Shown here piece by piece: positions 10,266 through 21,059 of a stretch of DNA of 64,000 bases. A program made the position numbers and the translations under genes. The notes beneath the pieces are model-generated. The model worked only from the letters and a program-made list of their open reading frames with translations, searched no databases and was not told where the DNA came from. Positions within the stretch are counted from its first letter, which is position 1. Every line of letters begins with the position of its first letter. Where the stretch lies: contig RXIC02000140.1 of the NCBI GenBank assembly GCA_003952965.2, positions 1 through 64,000 of the forward strand, given 5' to 3'. Origin of the DNA: Morella rubra. Taxonomy: Eukaryota > Streptophyta > Magnoliopsida > Fagales > Myricaceae.

Positions 10266-12665
10266 ATGCGCCATGGAAGAACTCTCCTCCCCAAAACCCA
10301 AACAACAAGAAGCACCCTATCCAAGCTGGGAGACCTGCTTCTGGTGGCCTCCCTCACGAAGACTCTCTCCGAGTCCGGCACTCGCAATCTCCACCCTTGT
10401 TCCATTCCTCTCTCCGAGCCTCTCCTCCTCCGAATCCTTCGCTCCAACTACCTCCATCCTTCAAAGAAAATCGACTTCTTCAAGTGGTGCCGGTCTTGTC
10501 TCGGACCCAGTTACAAGCACTCGGCCGGCGCCTACTCCCACATCTTCCGCATTGCCTGCCGCACTAACCACCTCGACGAGATCCCCAGCTTGTTGCTTTC
10601 CATGAAGCAAGACGGCGTCGTCGCCGAATCCGGGACTTTCAAGCTCTTACTAGATGCGTTTATTCGAACCGGGAAGATCGACTTGGCGCTCGAGATTTTG
10701 GACCAAATGGAGGAGCTGGAGCTGGGAAGGACGACGACCTTGGATCCGCACGTGTATGACTCGGTTCTTGTGGCTCTGGTTAGGAAAAACCAGGTGGGTT
10801 TGGCCGTGTCCATCTTCTTTAAGCTTCTTGAAGGTTCAGCTTCGGTCCCTAGCTCCATTGCCTCTAACGAGCTTTTAGTAGCTCTTCGGAAAGGAAACAT
10901 GAGGATGGAATTCAAGCAATTATTTGATAAACTTAGGGAAAAGAAAGAGTTTATGTTTGACACTTGGGGATACAACATATGCATCCATGCATTTGGGTGT
11001 TGGGGTGAATTGGCGACCTCTTTACGCCTGTTCAGAGAAATGGAGGAAAAGAGTTTGGCTGGTTCTGGGTCATTGGGTCCCGACTTGTGCACCTATAATA
11101 GCTTAATTCATGCGCTATGCTTGGTTGGGAAGGTGAAAGATGCGCTAATTGTGTTGGAGGAATTGAGAGGGTCCGGTAATGAGCCCGATAAGTATACATA
11201 CCGAATTCTTATTCGAGGGTGCTGTAAATCGTATCGACTAGAGGACGCAACCAAGATTTTTAGTGAGATGCAATATAATGGATTTAGCCCGGATACTGTT
11301 GTGTATAATTCGCTCCTATGCGGGATGTTCAAGGCGAGGAAGATCATCGAAGCCTGCCAACTGTTTGAGAAAATGGTTCAAGATGGGATACGAGCCTCGT
11401 TTTGGACGTATAATATTTTGATTGATGGGTTGTTTAGGAATGGGAGGGCCGAGGCTGGGTACACTCTCTTTTGTGAATTGAAGAAGAAAGGTAAGTTTGT
11501 GGACGGTGTTAGTTACAGCATTGTTGTTTTGCAACTTTGTAGGGAGGGTCTGCTTGAGGATGCACTGAGATTGGTGGAAGAAATGGAAGACAGAGGTTTT
11601 GTTGTTGATTTAATAACCGTAACTTCACTCTTGATTGGACTTCATAAGCATGGACAGTGGGATTGGACAGAGCGGCTTATGAAGCACATTAGGGATGGTA
11701 ATCTGGTTGCTAATGTTCTTAAATGGCAGGCTGATATGGAGGCTTCGATGAAAAATCCACAGAGCAAGAGGAAGGATTATACACCAATATTCCCCTATAA
11801 AGGGAACTTTGGTGAAATTATGAGCTTACTAGGTTCTACAGACACGGCAGCAGACATGAACTTTGTTCCAGATCCCCCTGGAACAAGAGATGAAGAGACT
11901 TCGTTCGCAGACAGTGGGCAGTGGTCATCTTCCCCTCATATGGATAGACTGGCTAGTCAAATGAAGTACAGCGAGTATTCTTCTCAGCTATTTTCATTAT
12001 CTAGAGGGCAGCGAGTGCAAGCTAGAGGAATGGGATCTTTTGATATTGATATGGTGAACACTTTCTTGTCTATTTTTCTAGCCAAGGGGAAGCTGAGCTT
12101 AGCGTGCAAATTGTTTGAGATTTTCAGTGATATGGGCGTCGACCCTATGAGCTACACTTACAATTCTATAATGAGTTCGTTTGTCAAAAAGGGCTATTTC
12201 AATGAGGCATGGGGAATCCTGAATGAAATGGGCGAGAAGGTTTGCCCAGCAGACATAGCGACATACAATATGATAATCCAAGGCTTGGGGAAGATGGGAA
12301 GAGCAGATCTAGCCAGTGCTGTTCTGGACAACCTAATTAAGGATGGTGGTTATCTTGACATGGTTATGTACAACACCCTTATTAATGCGCTTGGGAAGGC
12401 TGGCCGGATTGAGGAAGTAAACAAGCTTTTTGACCAAATGAGGACTAGCGGAATCAATCCTGACACCGTCACTTTTAACACTCTTATTGAAGTTCATAGC
12501 AAGGCTGGTCGATTGAAGGATGCATACAAATTCTTAAAAATGATGCTCCATGCAGGCTGCTTGCCAAACCATGTTACAGACACGACTTTGGATTTTCTGG
12601 GAAAGGAGATTGAGAGATCGAGGTACCAGAAGGCATCAATAATGGGTACCAAGGATGATTCTTGA
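10266..12665 (+). CDS. P-class pentatricopeptide repeat protein, At4g01570-like
   Basis: This intronless frame encodes 799 residues, close to the length I recall for Arabidopsis At4g01570, and it matches that protein's unusual layout. The N-terminus (MRHGRTLLPKTQTTRSTLSK) is basic, hydroxylated and free of acidic residues, as expected of a mitochondrial or plastid transit peptide. PPR units run from about residue 85 to 480 (e.g. CTYNSLIHALC near 275, YTYRILIRGCCKSYRLEDA near 310-328, WTYNILIDGLFRNGRAEAG near 380-398). An acidic linker at about 490-580 contains KDYTPIFPYKGNF. A second PPR block covers about 590-770 (YTYNSIMSSFVKKGYF, ATYNMIIQGLGKMGRADLA, VMYNTLINALGKAGR). PPR proteins bind organelle RNA one base per repeat; the target is unknown. 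I saw no E, DYW or SMR domain, so it is unlikely to be an editing deaminase. Start chosen because homology and the transit-like segment begin here. Confidence 0.93.
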   Translation: MRHGRTLLPKTQTTRSTLSKLGDLLLVASLTKTLSESGTRNLHPCSIPLSEPLLLRILRSNYLHPSKKIDFFKWCRSCLGPSYKHSAGAYSHIFRIACRTNHLDEIPSLLLSMKQDGVVAESGTFKLLLDAFIRTGKIDLALEILDQMEELELGRTTTLDPHVYDSVLVALVRKNQVGLAVSIFFKLLEGSASVPSSIASNELLVALRKGNMRMEFKQLFDKLREKKEFMFDTWGYNICIHAFGCWGELATSLRLFREMEEKSLAGSGSLGPDLCTYNSLIHALCLVGKVKDALIVLEELRGSGNEPDKYTYRILIRGCCKSYRLEDATKIFSEMQYNGFSPDTVVYNSLLCGMFKARKIIEACQLFEKMVQDGIRASFWTYNILIDGLFRNGRAEAGYTLFCELKKKGKFVDGVSYSIVVLQLCREGLLEDALRLVEEMEDRGFVVDLITVTSLLIGLHKHGQWDWTERLMKHIRDGNLVANVLKWQADMEASMKNPQSKRKDYTPIFPYKGNFGEIMSLLGSTDTAADMNFVPDPPGTRDEETSFADSGQWSSSPHMDRLASQMKYSEYSSQLFSLSRGQRVQARGMGSFDIDMVNTFLSIFLAKGKLSLACKLFEIFSDMGVDPMSYTYNSIMSSFVKKGYFNEAWGILNEMGEKVCPADIATYNMIIQGLGKMGRADLASAVLDNLIKDGGYLDMVMYNTLINALGKAGRIEEVNKLFDQMRTSGINPDTVTFNTLIEVHSKAGRLKDAYKFLKMMLHAGCLPNHVTDTTLDFLGKEIERSRYQKASIMGTKDDS

Positions 12666-13979
12666 AAATTTTAGCAGCCAAGCTTGGTTCGAGCATAATC
12701 AGAAATCTTGTAAGTTGGGACCAAATAATTCTCTGAGAATTTAATTCAGATTCTTGTGGTATGGGTTGTCGACAAACAATTTGTTGTTTTAGATGGTTCT
12801 TTGAGCTCGCATTCAATGCAAAATTTTCCTAATGATATTCTACTTGATTGCCTTACAATCAATCAAAATTGTTCCTAAACATATTTGACGTAGCTTGATG
12901 CAACTAATCAAAACTACTTTTTTTTTTTTTTTTGTGGACTAGAAGAACACAACAAATCAGAAATAAAAGCCTGATCCGAATGGATTCCCTCTCCTGATGC
13001 CATTACATGCTTTTGTCATGCATACCAAAAGCTAAGCACTTGTCACTGAAGCTACCTTTGGTTTTTTACCAGAGCTGCGACCAAGATTCTGACTCCCTGA
13101 TTGGATTGTTATCTTTACTCAAGTTTCTTTAAGTCTGGCACTCCAAAGTTTCTACTCATCTTCTCAGATTATATCAGTGGTTGCCTCAAATATTTGCCGT
13201 AACCGTCATTAATATATAAACTTACAAGCTTACCAAGATTGGATGTCATATTCATACACTATTTCATCGGTTACAATGCTTCATCATTTTACAAGCTTAC
13301 CAAGATTGGATGTCATATTCATACACACTACTTCATCGGTTACAATGCTTCATCATTTTACCACACTACCGTCATAACATCATTTTGCAGACTTGTACAT
13401 TACATCCTGAAGGTCCAAGAAGTCCTAAGACATGTATGCTATAAATTTATCGTATGACATATGAGAATGTTCCACAAAAACAGTTCTAAAACTTTCTTTC
13501 CCGCAGCTGAGTTGTTAGCCACAAACTTGACTGTGACTAACGTTTTTCGTGAGCTTGCTATTCAAGAGCCACCGATTGGTTTTTTCCGACGGGTACCTGT
13601 TGATAGTGAATAAGGATCATAAAAATGAGAGAAAGCAGTGACACATGGAAAACACGAATGCAGAAATCTGTATAAAGAATAAAATGATACCATAGTTGCT
13701 CAAAAAAAAGAGTGTAGACTTCAACAAAGTTTTCACATTGACTACGAGAATAAGGTTCTTCACACAGTGACTTGGAAAAACTGATTAGTAGTATTTAATT
13801 TTGAACTTTTGGGTATCGCGGTATGGGAAGCCATTGGGAGGGATGGACTTTAACCCTACAAGAAGACTGGATCCTAGGTCTGTACTCACAAGAGAGTGAC
13901 GAAAGCATAAATATTATGTTTTGGCATCAGCAAAGGAGTGGGAACTCTAACAATCTACACGCTCTAAACACGTCCTTAT
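12666..13979. other. Intergenic space between convergent genes
   Basis: This holds the 3' untranslated regions of the PPR gene (+) and, from the other side, the phosphatase gene (-). A T-run lies near 12919-12934 and a tandem duplication at 13224-13358 (separate entry). No further gene was recognised. Confidence 0.6.
13224..13358. repeat. Tandem duplication, period about 67 bp
   Basis: Two adjacent copies both begin ACAAGCTTACCAAGATTGG (13224 and 13291) and continue through TTCATCGGTTACAATGC. The second copy carries two extra bases near CACTA and is otherwise nearly identical, which suggests a recent replication-slippage event. Confidence 0.9.
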
Positions 13980-14264
13980 TCACGCTTCTAATCCTTGGAT
14001 GTTCATTGCAGTCAACAGCTCCAACTCATACATGAGCAGAGGTTTAGACAAACATCCTGGAGTACGCTGATGCTCCATCAAGAATCGCTTGAAGGTCATG
14101 TTCCATGACAAAGTTCCTACAAAGTCTACATTCAAGCATTCTGTGGGCATAATCAAAATATGAGACCATGAAAGGAGTAGTTGATATTGAGATAATGATC
14201 CAAATGGGTGCAAATTTGGTTTTAACAGTTGCAGATTCGACAGATCTGCTACCATTTTCAATCA

Positions 14265-16241
14265 TCAGAGGCAGATCCCCATTATACACCCAGATGTGAG
14301 AAGCACAACGGGTAGAACCCAAGATGACCTGAATACCATGACATAGATGTTCCTGATAAATGCAACACCCTGACCAAAAAAATCCATGGGACTGTAGGAA
14401 ACCTTACCGGAACTCTTGCTCCAAAGGACCTGAGCATCGATAGCAGTGAGATGCTCATCATCAAGGCGCTTCCATGTTTTGATTGACTTTACTGCTCCCC
14501 AACCACCTTTTTCAGTTTTCTCCAAGTTAGCTACCACCACCCTTGCTCTCCTTGCCCATCCAGCCTTCCCATAAGCATGGTAACCAAATCCCCCAGCATA
14601 ACACAGTTGTATACCAGTTAGCTGGCCACAGAAGTCATTGAGATGATCATGGCCAGTGAAAACTGCCTTCACGTCCCCTGCAGCTACCATGGTGGTGAAG
14701 AAGCCAGAGTTCACAGAAGCAGAGCTAATGCCTTCCTGTTTCACACCTGTGAAGTTTGTTGCATCAAAACTTGCAAATTCAGGCAATGGGATGTGAAAGT
14801 ACACAAGGTCAGGTGCAGGTCCTTTCTGAGCCTCAGGCTTATCCATGAATGCTCTCTGCAGTGAAAACAGAAATGTTTAATAATCAAATTGTCATAGAAC
14901 AAAAAGGTTTGACACTGAACAATTCTGGCATGATTACTGGTTGTTACAATGGCCCGATTTGTGAATAAACATATGTTTGTTGTGATTCCAACTGAATGAA
15001 AAGTGAAATTAGTACCTGAAGTTTCTTAGAAGTGCGTTCAAACCAAAGTTGTTGAGACGGTTTGATCCAGCCATATCCAGGGATGGAAGAAACAGTGGAG
15101 TAATCTCCACTGTCAAGGAAGAACAGATTGAGAACAGATTTGTTTTCAAAACTAGATCCCTCCACTCCGTCAACCTCAAGGTTATAGTTTCCAAAACCAT
15201 CAATAAGTTGTGCTTCCACAGGATTGACCTGAGACAGTGTATTCTTCAAGCCAACTATATGTTTCATCACCCCCTCCCTTGAGAGGGTGCCTTCCTGATC
15301 ATGATTCCCCAAAACAGCAGCCCATGGGATATTGGATAAAATTGCTGGTGCAAATGCAGCATTCAGAGACTTAGCAGCATCCGTTGAGTCAAACCCATAG
15401 ATGTTGTCCCCTGTAGAAAGGCGTTAATAGTTGCACAGTTTGAGTCGGATCCATCACCTGACATGCTTAAGTCTAACACTACTAAAATGCTCAACAAGCA
15501 ATTGAGGCCTTATCAATGTTTTGTTCGATCAATCAAAGAACATTTGCAAGCATTAGGAATGAGGTCTGTATTATTGTAATTTTAAATTTCAAAGTAGAAG
15601 AGTCACTGATTGAACTTAGAGCAGCAGGACGAAACAAATCTCGAATTGTCTGATTCAAGCAAGTAAACGTAGCATTATAAATGCATTATCGGAAGCAACT
15701 CCCAATTGGTAGAATTTGGTGACAATCCAATATATGTCCAAGTTCAGTATCTGAACGGTACTTTACTACACATAGGAAGATGTCAATTTCCTCACCTTTT
15801 TTTTTCCCCTTCTATTGAAATATAAGCCAACAAAAAGTGTGAAACGGAAGAGGGGGGAACTTAGAAAAGGCAAGCAATCAGAGAACTTATAAAGCACGAT
15901 CTAGCAAGATTTGTACAAGAAGGAAAAGAACCAGAACATCCGGAGACAGAGGAAATAAAGATACCGGTGAAAACGATGAGATGGGGTTTCTCCGCGAGAA
16001 TCATGCGCTCGATAAAAGCGGTGGTGTTAAGGTCGGAGCAAGTGGGGAGCTGAGAATCGAACACGTCCAGGCAAGTCGTGGCCCTGCCGTTCGCATAATG
16101 CATGTCCGCCACCTGCAGTATCTTAAACCCTCCATCTTTCCCAAACCGCAGCCGCTGTTTATGTTGTTGCTGCTTGGTGGCAGCTAAGCCCCAGATCGGA
16201 AGCAAATAGAGACAAAGGGCTACCGCCACCAACAGTCTCAT
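14265..16241 (-). CDS. PAP29: Purple acid phosphatase 29-like metallophosphoesterase
   Basis: Three exons join in frame on the minus strand: 16241-15965, 15410-15016 and 14855-14265, all with GT-AG introns, giving 420 residues. The start at 16241 opens a signal peptide (MRLLVAVALCLYLLPIWGLA); an in-frame ATG at 16316 would add 25 residues before it and looks less likely. Calcineurin-like metal-binding motifs are present in order: DMH at 46-48, GDN at 93-95 (split by intron 1), GNHD at 127-130, FHIP at 244-247 and GHDH at 292-295. The sequence closely follows Arabidopsis PAP29 (At5g63140), annotated there as a probable inactive purple acid phosphatase, so activity should not be assumed. It probably enters the secretory pathway. 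The last 45 or so residues after DAQVLW are unlike the Arabidopsis end and contain a hydrophobic stretch; see findings. Confidence 0.92.
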
Positions 16242-16379
16242 TTGCTTATCTTCGCGATTGTTCCATAACGACGCCACCATTTGGCCGAAGCAATCTTTTC
16301 TTTCAAGCCAACCCACAACTTGAAAAACACTTGGCTCTGCTCAGATACCACCTCGATTAAACTCCGAATGCGAAAGAGG

Positions 16380-17930
16380 CTCCGTCTCGTATGGTATTTG
16401 TAGCTGAGCTCAGACACGGTTTATGCTCAAGATGGTCTATAGATAAACACCTTGGCGACGCTCATCTCGTCCTTTTCAACGTCAACGGTCAACCGGAAGC
16501 AACCTGGCCGCATGTTTCACGTTGAATGTACAAATACCCACAAGATCCCATCCTTGGCGACGTTCATCTCCTCCTGTCAGTCTTTCCTCTCGTCCTCGTT
16601 ATTTTATACATGTATAAGAAAAAAGAGAACCAATTTATTTATTCTGTGGTGTAGAATATTCGCAACTAATTGGCGGTCTCTGTTTGTTTGTTAAAATTTT
16701 AAAGAATATTTTTAAAATTTTTAAAATTTTTATTTTATTAAAATTGATTGAAATTTATAAAAAGTGAAATGTGTATATATGAAAGTTAAAAATTTTAAAA
16801 TATATTTATTTTATTAAAAATTTTCATGCTCAAGATATTAAAAAACAAACGATACCTGAGTTCTCGTGACCACACGCAACATCTCCTCCTCGAATCAATG
16901 TGACCCAGTGGAAGACGATGTTGAACTATAAATTGCCAGCTATATCAACATAATTGGAGATCTTTCTTTTTCCCATCAAATGATGTTCCTGTTCCTTTGC
17001 ACGCTTCTGACTTGTCCCTTTCGCCAATTAATTGGTTCATCTTTCTCAGCAAAGCCTCTGTATAAACATTAAATGCCACCAATAATTGACTTCACCTAGC
17101 TAATAAACCAAGAAAAATAAATGTTACTTCTTCCTTTCTTTGTATAGCTTAAAAATAAATAAAAGTTAGAAAATCGAAGACGAAAGACACGGGCCACGGT
17201 CAAATATTCCCAGTGTAAATAAATGCTCGAATAATTGACTTCATGTTCGGCATGTCAAAAATTTCATATTTTAAATTTTTAGAAGAAATTTTCTGAAATT
17301 TGAATTCTTTTGAGATTCGTGAAGACTTGGTTGAAAATTTAAGATTATTTAGTAGAAAATTAAAGAGTTTGTAAAAAAAGTGTGTTAATGATAAAATATT
17401 TTTTGTCCTTGAATTTTATACAGTTTTTGAAATAGGTCATTAGATTTTACAACTAAAAATTTTAGTCCATGAGAAAAAAAATCATTATGCCACTAGCCCA
17501 CTAATGACAAAAGATCCACATCATGCATAGTAAATAACAATAGTCCACATTACTGGTGATGATGTCAAAATCACCAAGAGTCGGAGCTGATCAGACTTGA
17601 AAAAAATAAGGAGAGGGGCGGCGTCGGATATGAAGACTCTGATGCCTAAGTTAGATCTCAAGGAGAGTTTAGTATTAGAGAAGTAATTAAGCTTAAGAAA
17701 ATATAAAGAAGATACTTGGTTATTTAAATGAGAGAGGGGGTTTGGAGTCCTAAGAAGAGATTAATACCGTGAGCGTTAGGAGTCCTTGAATAATTGAGCG
17801 GGATGGCATGGAGGGATTAATTCATATTCATGCGAGCAGGGGGCCTTGAGCACACCTATGAACTTAGGCGGGACTACAGCTGGACTAATGTATTTATGAT
17901 GAGCTGAACGGGTCATATTATTGCCCATCA
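16380..17930. other. Phosphatase upstream region and intergenic DNA
   Basis: The part nearest 16320 is the presumed promoter and 5' leader of the phosphatase gene. A motif starting CCTTGGCGACG recurs near 16450 and 16551 with similar following bases (CTCATCTC / TTCATCTC). From about 16690 the DNA becomes AT-rich, with nothing gene-like recognised. Confidence 0.5.
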
Positions 17931-17939
17931 ACTGATGCC

Positions 17940-20115
17940 AACATCAATCCTTGCATTATTTTGAAAAGAGCCAACGAAGACTTTGGCATCAATCTTGGGA
18001 CAAGGCAAAAGACTTTGGCGTCCCAATGACTCCTAGGGCCCCTTTCAATGGGCCTCTATCATTAATCATAGAAATTCTACATCATCAAAATGCTCGTGAC
18101 AGCGTGACTTAGTGCCCATGTAATTACTTTAACTTTTGGTCACGATGACAAGAAAATCACTACTTGGATATAAGATATGGTTGTTCATTTAAGAGACATC
18201 AGCTATGTTTGGTTTGGTTTTAAAAATGGTTTTTTTTTTTTGTGAGAATGTTTGGGTCCACTAAAATGATGTTTAGAAAGAGAAAGTTTTTTAAATTTAT
18301 TCTCTTGGAGAATATGAGGGTAAAAAAATAGGGGTAATGTCATTGTTCGCCCCTTATTCTCTAAGTTTCAAATATTCTCAATGTTTGCCTCCTGTCCAAA
18401 TCAGCCGATAAGTCTGACGGAAACGCCTATAAAATGACTTAAATGCCCTCAAAGACAATTTGAAAAAATAAAATAAATCGTTGAGAAATAAATTAAAAAT
18501 ATATATAGATTATTGAAATAGAGTTTTAATAGTTTTATTTAAAAATATTACCATTATTTAATATCATTTTTTTATTTTTAATCAATTTTTTAATATTTTT
18601 AGTAATTTTGTCTTGGAGGGTCATTTTGGTAATTTTATAAGCATTTTGATTTGGACAGGGCAAACATTGAGAATGTCTGAAACTTAAAGGACGTAAATCA
18701 CAGTTATGATAGTTAAGGGGGGCATGCAATTGCAATTGACCCATAGTTAAGGGGCGTGCAATGACATTATCCAAAACAAAATGTTTGGATAGAAGGTTTT
18801 TGTGAGATGAGTTTTTATAAGTTTTTGTAAAAGTTTTTTTTAACCCCTAAAATTCTATCATCATTACAATTATTTCTCTTTCTTCACTTTTTCACTCACT
18901 TTTTCATTCTTTCTCTTCACCTTTTTACCAACTCTTAAAATTTTACCTTAAAATTTTACTAAAGTTTTATTTCCAAACACTACGTTAGTTTTTGGGTTAT
19001 TTTTCACAGAAATTGAGACATTAGGTAGAAAATTTTATTGAACATATGATTTTTGTGTGAAAAAATCATGTTTGAGTTGAAAACATTTTCAACAAAAAAA
19101 AACGCTTTTAAAACATCAACTATTCACCATTTTTAAGCTCTAAATTTCTCCAGCTTCTCTTTGGATTATCAACGTCTTCCTCTCTCGATGTATACCCATA
19201 TATTTCACAAATGTTAGGTACCAACAGTTCGATTGTAAACCTATTCTAAGTCACAATGTATTCAACAACTTTTCACACAAATAGAGACCTTTTTAACTTG
19301 TATTCTATTTACAATATAAAACATAATTATAGAGAACTTTCACAAATCTTCATTCTGATCATTTTTCTTCTATTTTTACTATCTCGCTCTCTCTGTGGTC
19401 ATAAACTTACTTCCCTAAAATTGCGATTAACATCGTTGCTTTTAGTCTCGTGAGTCGTTACCTTGTGATCTCCCTCTCATTTTTCAATCATTCCATTTAT
19501 ATTCCGATGACCGAAGACTTTGGCGTCAATGCTGCTCTTTCCATGCAACATTATTGTAAGCCTGACCTGAATCCAAGGACAAGACCAAAGACTTGGCGTC
19601 GCCAGTGTCTCATCGGCCCTTTTTCACGTTAGTTTCATCAGAATATGAAAGCTTGACTTAGCGCTTATTCTATTTTTGTCCGTTTCCACAAAGTTTCCTA
19701 CAAATTTCTAACAAACTCGTAAATGTACTCTCATCTTTCTTTCTTTTTTAATCTATATGTACTCTAATCTTTAATTGGTGACGATGATGACTTCAAATGA
19801 CTACTGGGATATAAGATAATGGCTGTTTACATACATAAATTTATGTTTTACACAGTAGACAAAAATTAAAATATTTTTTCATCAACTTTAACATATTTTT
19901 ATAAAATAAACTCCATCTAATAATCTTCCATACTTTTTCACAAATTATAATATATTTTTATAACAAAAAAATCTATCAAATCATCTCTTCACATTTTTTG
20001 ACAAATCTCAATAAAATTTACACTAGTCCAATTTTTTGAGGCATCAAAACATAGAAATTTTTCCAGTTTTTCTTAGATTATTGACGTCTTCCTCTCTGGA
20101 CATATTGTTAAATTT
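17940..20115 (+). repeat. Diverged direct duplication, copies at about 17940-19205 and 19490-20115
   Basis: Markers recur in the same order in two blocks: a GACTTTGGCRTC-type segment (near 17980 and 19510), a CTACTKGGATATAAGATA-type segment (near 18160 and 19800), and an ACGTCTTCCTCTCT segment (near 19170 and 20085). The first block is longer because it carries the TIR element at 18332-18772 and further AT-rich DNA. The blocks differ at many positions, so the duplication is old. No coding capacity was recognised; the unit may be an unclassified retroelement remnant. Confidence 0.6.
18332..18772. mobile_element. MITE-like element with long TIRs
   Basis: The left end GGGTAATGTCATTG is mirrored at the right by CAATGACATTATCC. 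Pairing continues inward: CTAAGTTTCAAATATTCTCA on the left against TGAGAATGTCTGAAACTTAA on the right, then a shared CTGTCCAAATC core, with an insertion in the right arm. The interior is AT-rich and non-coding. A left-truncated relative lies at about 40978-41325. No unambiguous target duplication was visible, so I do not assign a superfamily. Confidence 0.7.
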
Positions 20116-20699
20116 GTTACTCGTAGTAATGGTGGGTATACCGACCGTATGATTGTCTAGGTTTTTTCTTCTTTGCTTGTCAAAAAGTTTCTTTTGGACA
20201 AATAGTATTCGGTATTCCTATCTGGTTATTCCTCCCAGAGAAAAAGTCCGTGTCATTGCATTAATTGAGAGGACATTGACTGCAGAATAGGCGAAACATT
20301 TGCCATCAAATCTGTTGAAAAGTTCATGTACCAAATAATAAAAAAAAGGAAAAGCCCTTTTCTCACGTAAACTTGTGCAAACAAGTTAATCCGATTTCTC
20401 GTGTAATCTTGCTATGGCCGCCTACTCACATGTAATCTTGCTATAGGCCTTACAGAGGACCGTATCTATTTTGAAGGCTATTCTCTGGAAGCATGCAATT
20501 GTATTTTGAAGAGAGGGTCGGGGTATTACATATAGCTTCTGCAATAATGATTCAAAGAACTACAATGTAACCAAAATATCTAACTGTAGTTTAATCTAAC
20601 TTAAGACCAATTGCAATAATGTAAAAGGAGGCAAACAACGAATAAGCAATAAACTAACAAATCCAACAATCCCTTTGAACTCACCGTGGCAATAAAATA

Positions 20700-21053
20700 T
20701 TATGGGCAACTGAAGAATCTTCGTCCAGGATTAAATTGCGTCTTATTGAACCTTACCTGAGCACTATTTCCGCAAAAGTACATAGATCTCACGTTCAACA
20801 CCTTTCTGTCGCTCCTTTCCTGACATCTAGATATGTCGTCGCTCATAGATGATGGAGATGACTGTCTCTGCGACATCGGGGCCTGATTTATAGAGGAAGG
20901 GGTGCTTTGCTTCGGCTGATTTGGGAAGAATATGAACGAAGAAGGAAAACCATGGGTGGGGTGCTCGGTTTCGACTGATTTGGGAAGGGGAAATAGTGAG
21001 AGTTGAGCTGACCTAGGAGTTGATTTGGGGAGAATATGGACGAAGGAGGACAC
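20700..21053 (-). pseudogene. GRF-type zinc finger protein fragment
   Basis: The 117-residue frame ends with a GRF-zinc-finger-like segment: MYFCGNSAQVRFNKTQFNPG then RRFFSCP. The family consensus begins Cys-x-Cys-Gly; here the first of those cysteines is a tyrosine (a one-base change), and a stop follows FSCP directly. The upstream half is low-complexity, with a repeated Phe-Pro-Asn-Gln pattern (SSFIFFPNQ, SSIFSPNQ in overlapping frames). Small GRF proteins of the At4g04775 type are numerous in plants and often linked to Mutator-like transposons. With one ligand lost and no C-terminal half seen, this is probably a decayed copy, though a missed splice site cannot be excluded. Confidence 0.55.
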
Positions 21054-21059
21054 GAAGAG

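Noticed and set aside
10012..10605. A 197-codon frame overlapping the PPR start in another phase
   Set aside because: Composition is the Pro/Ser-rich translation of the PPR 5' end out of frame; the PPR frame has clear homology and wins.
13980..14261. Open frames just after the phosphatase stop codon
   Set aside because: They lie in the 3' flank, resemble nothing, and the conserved phosphatase domain ends upstream.
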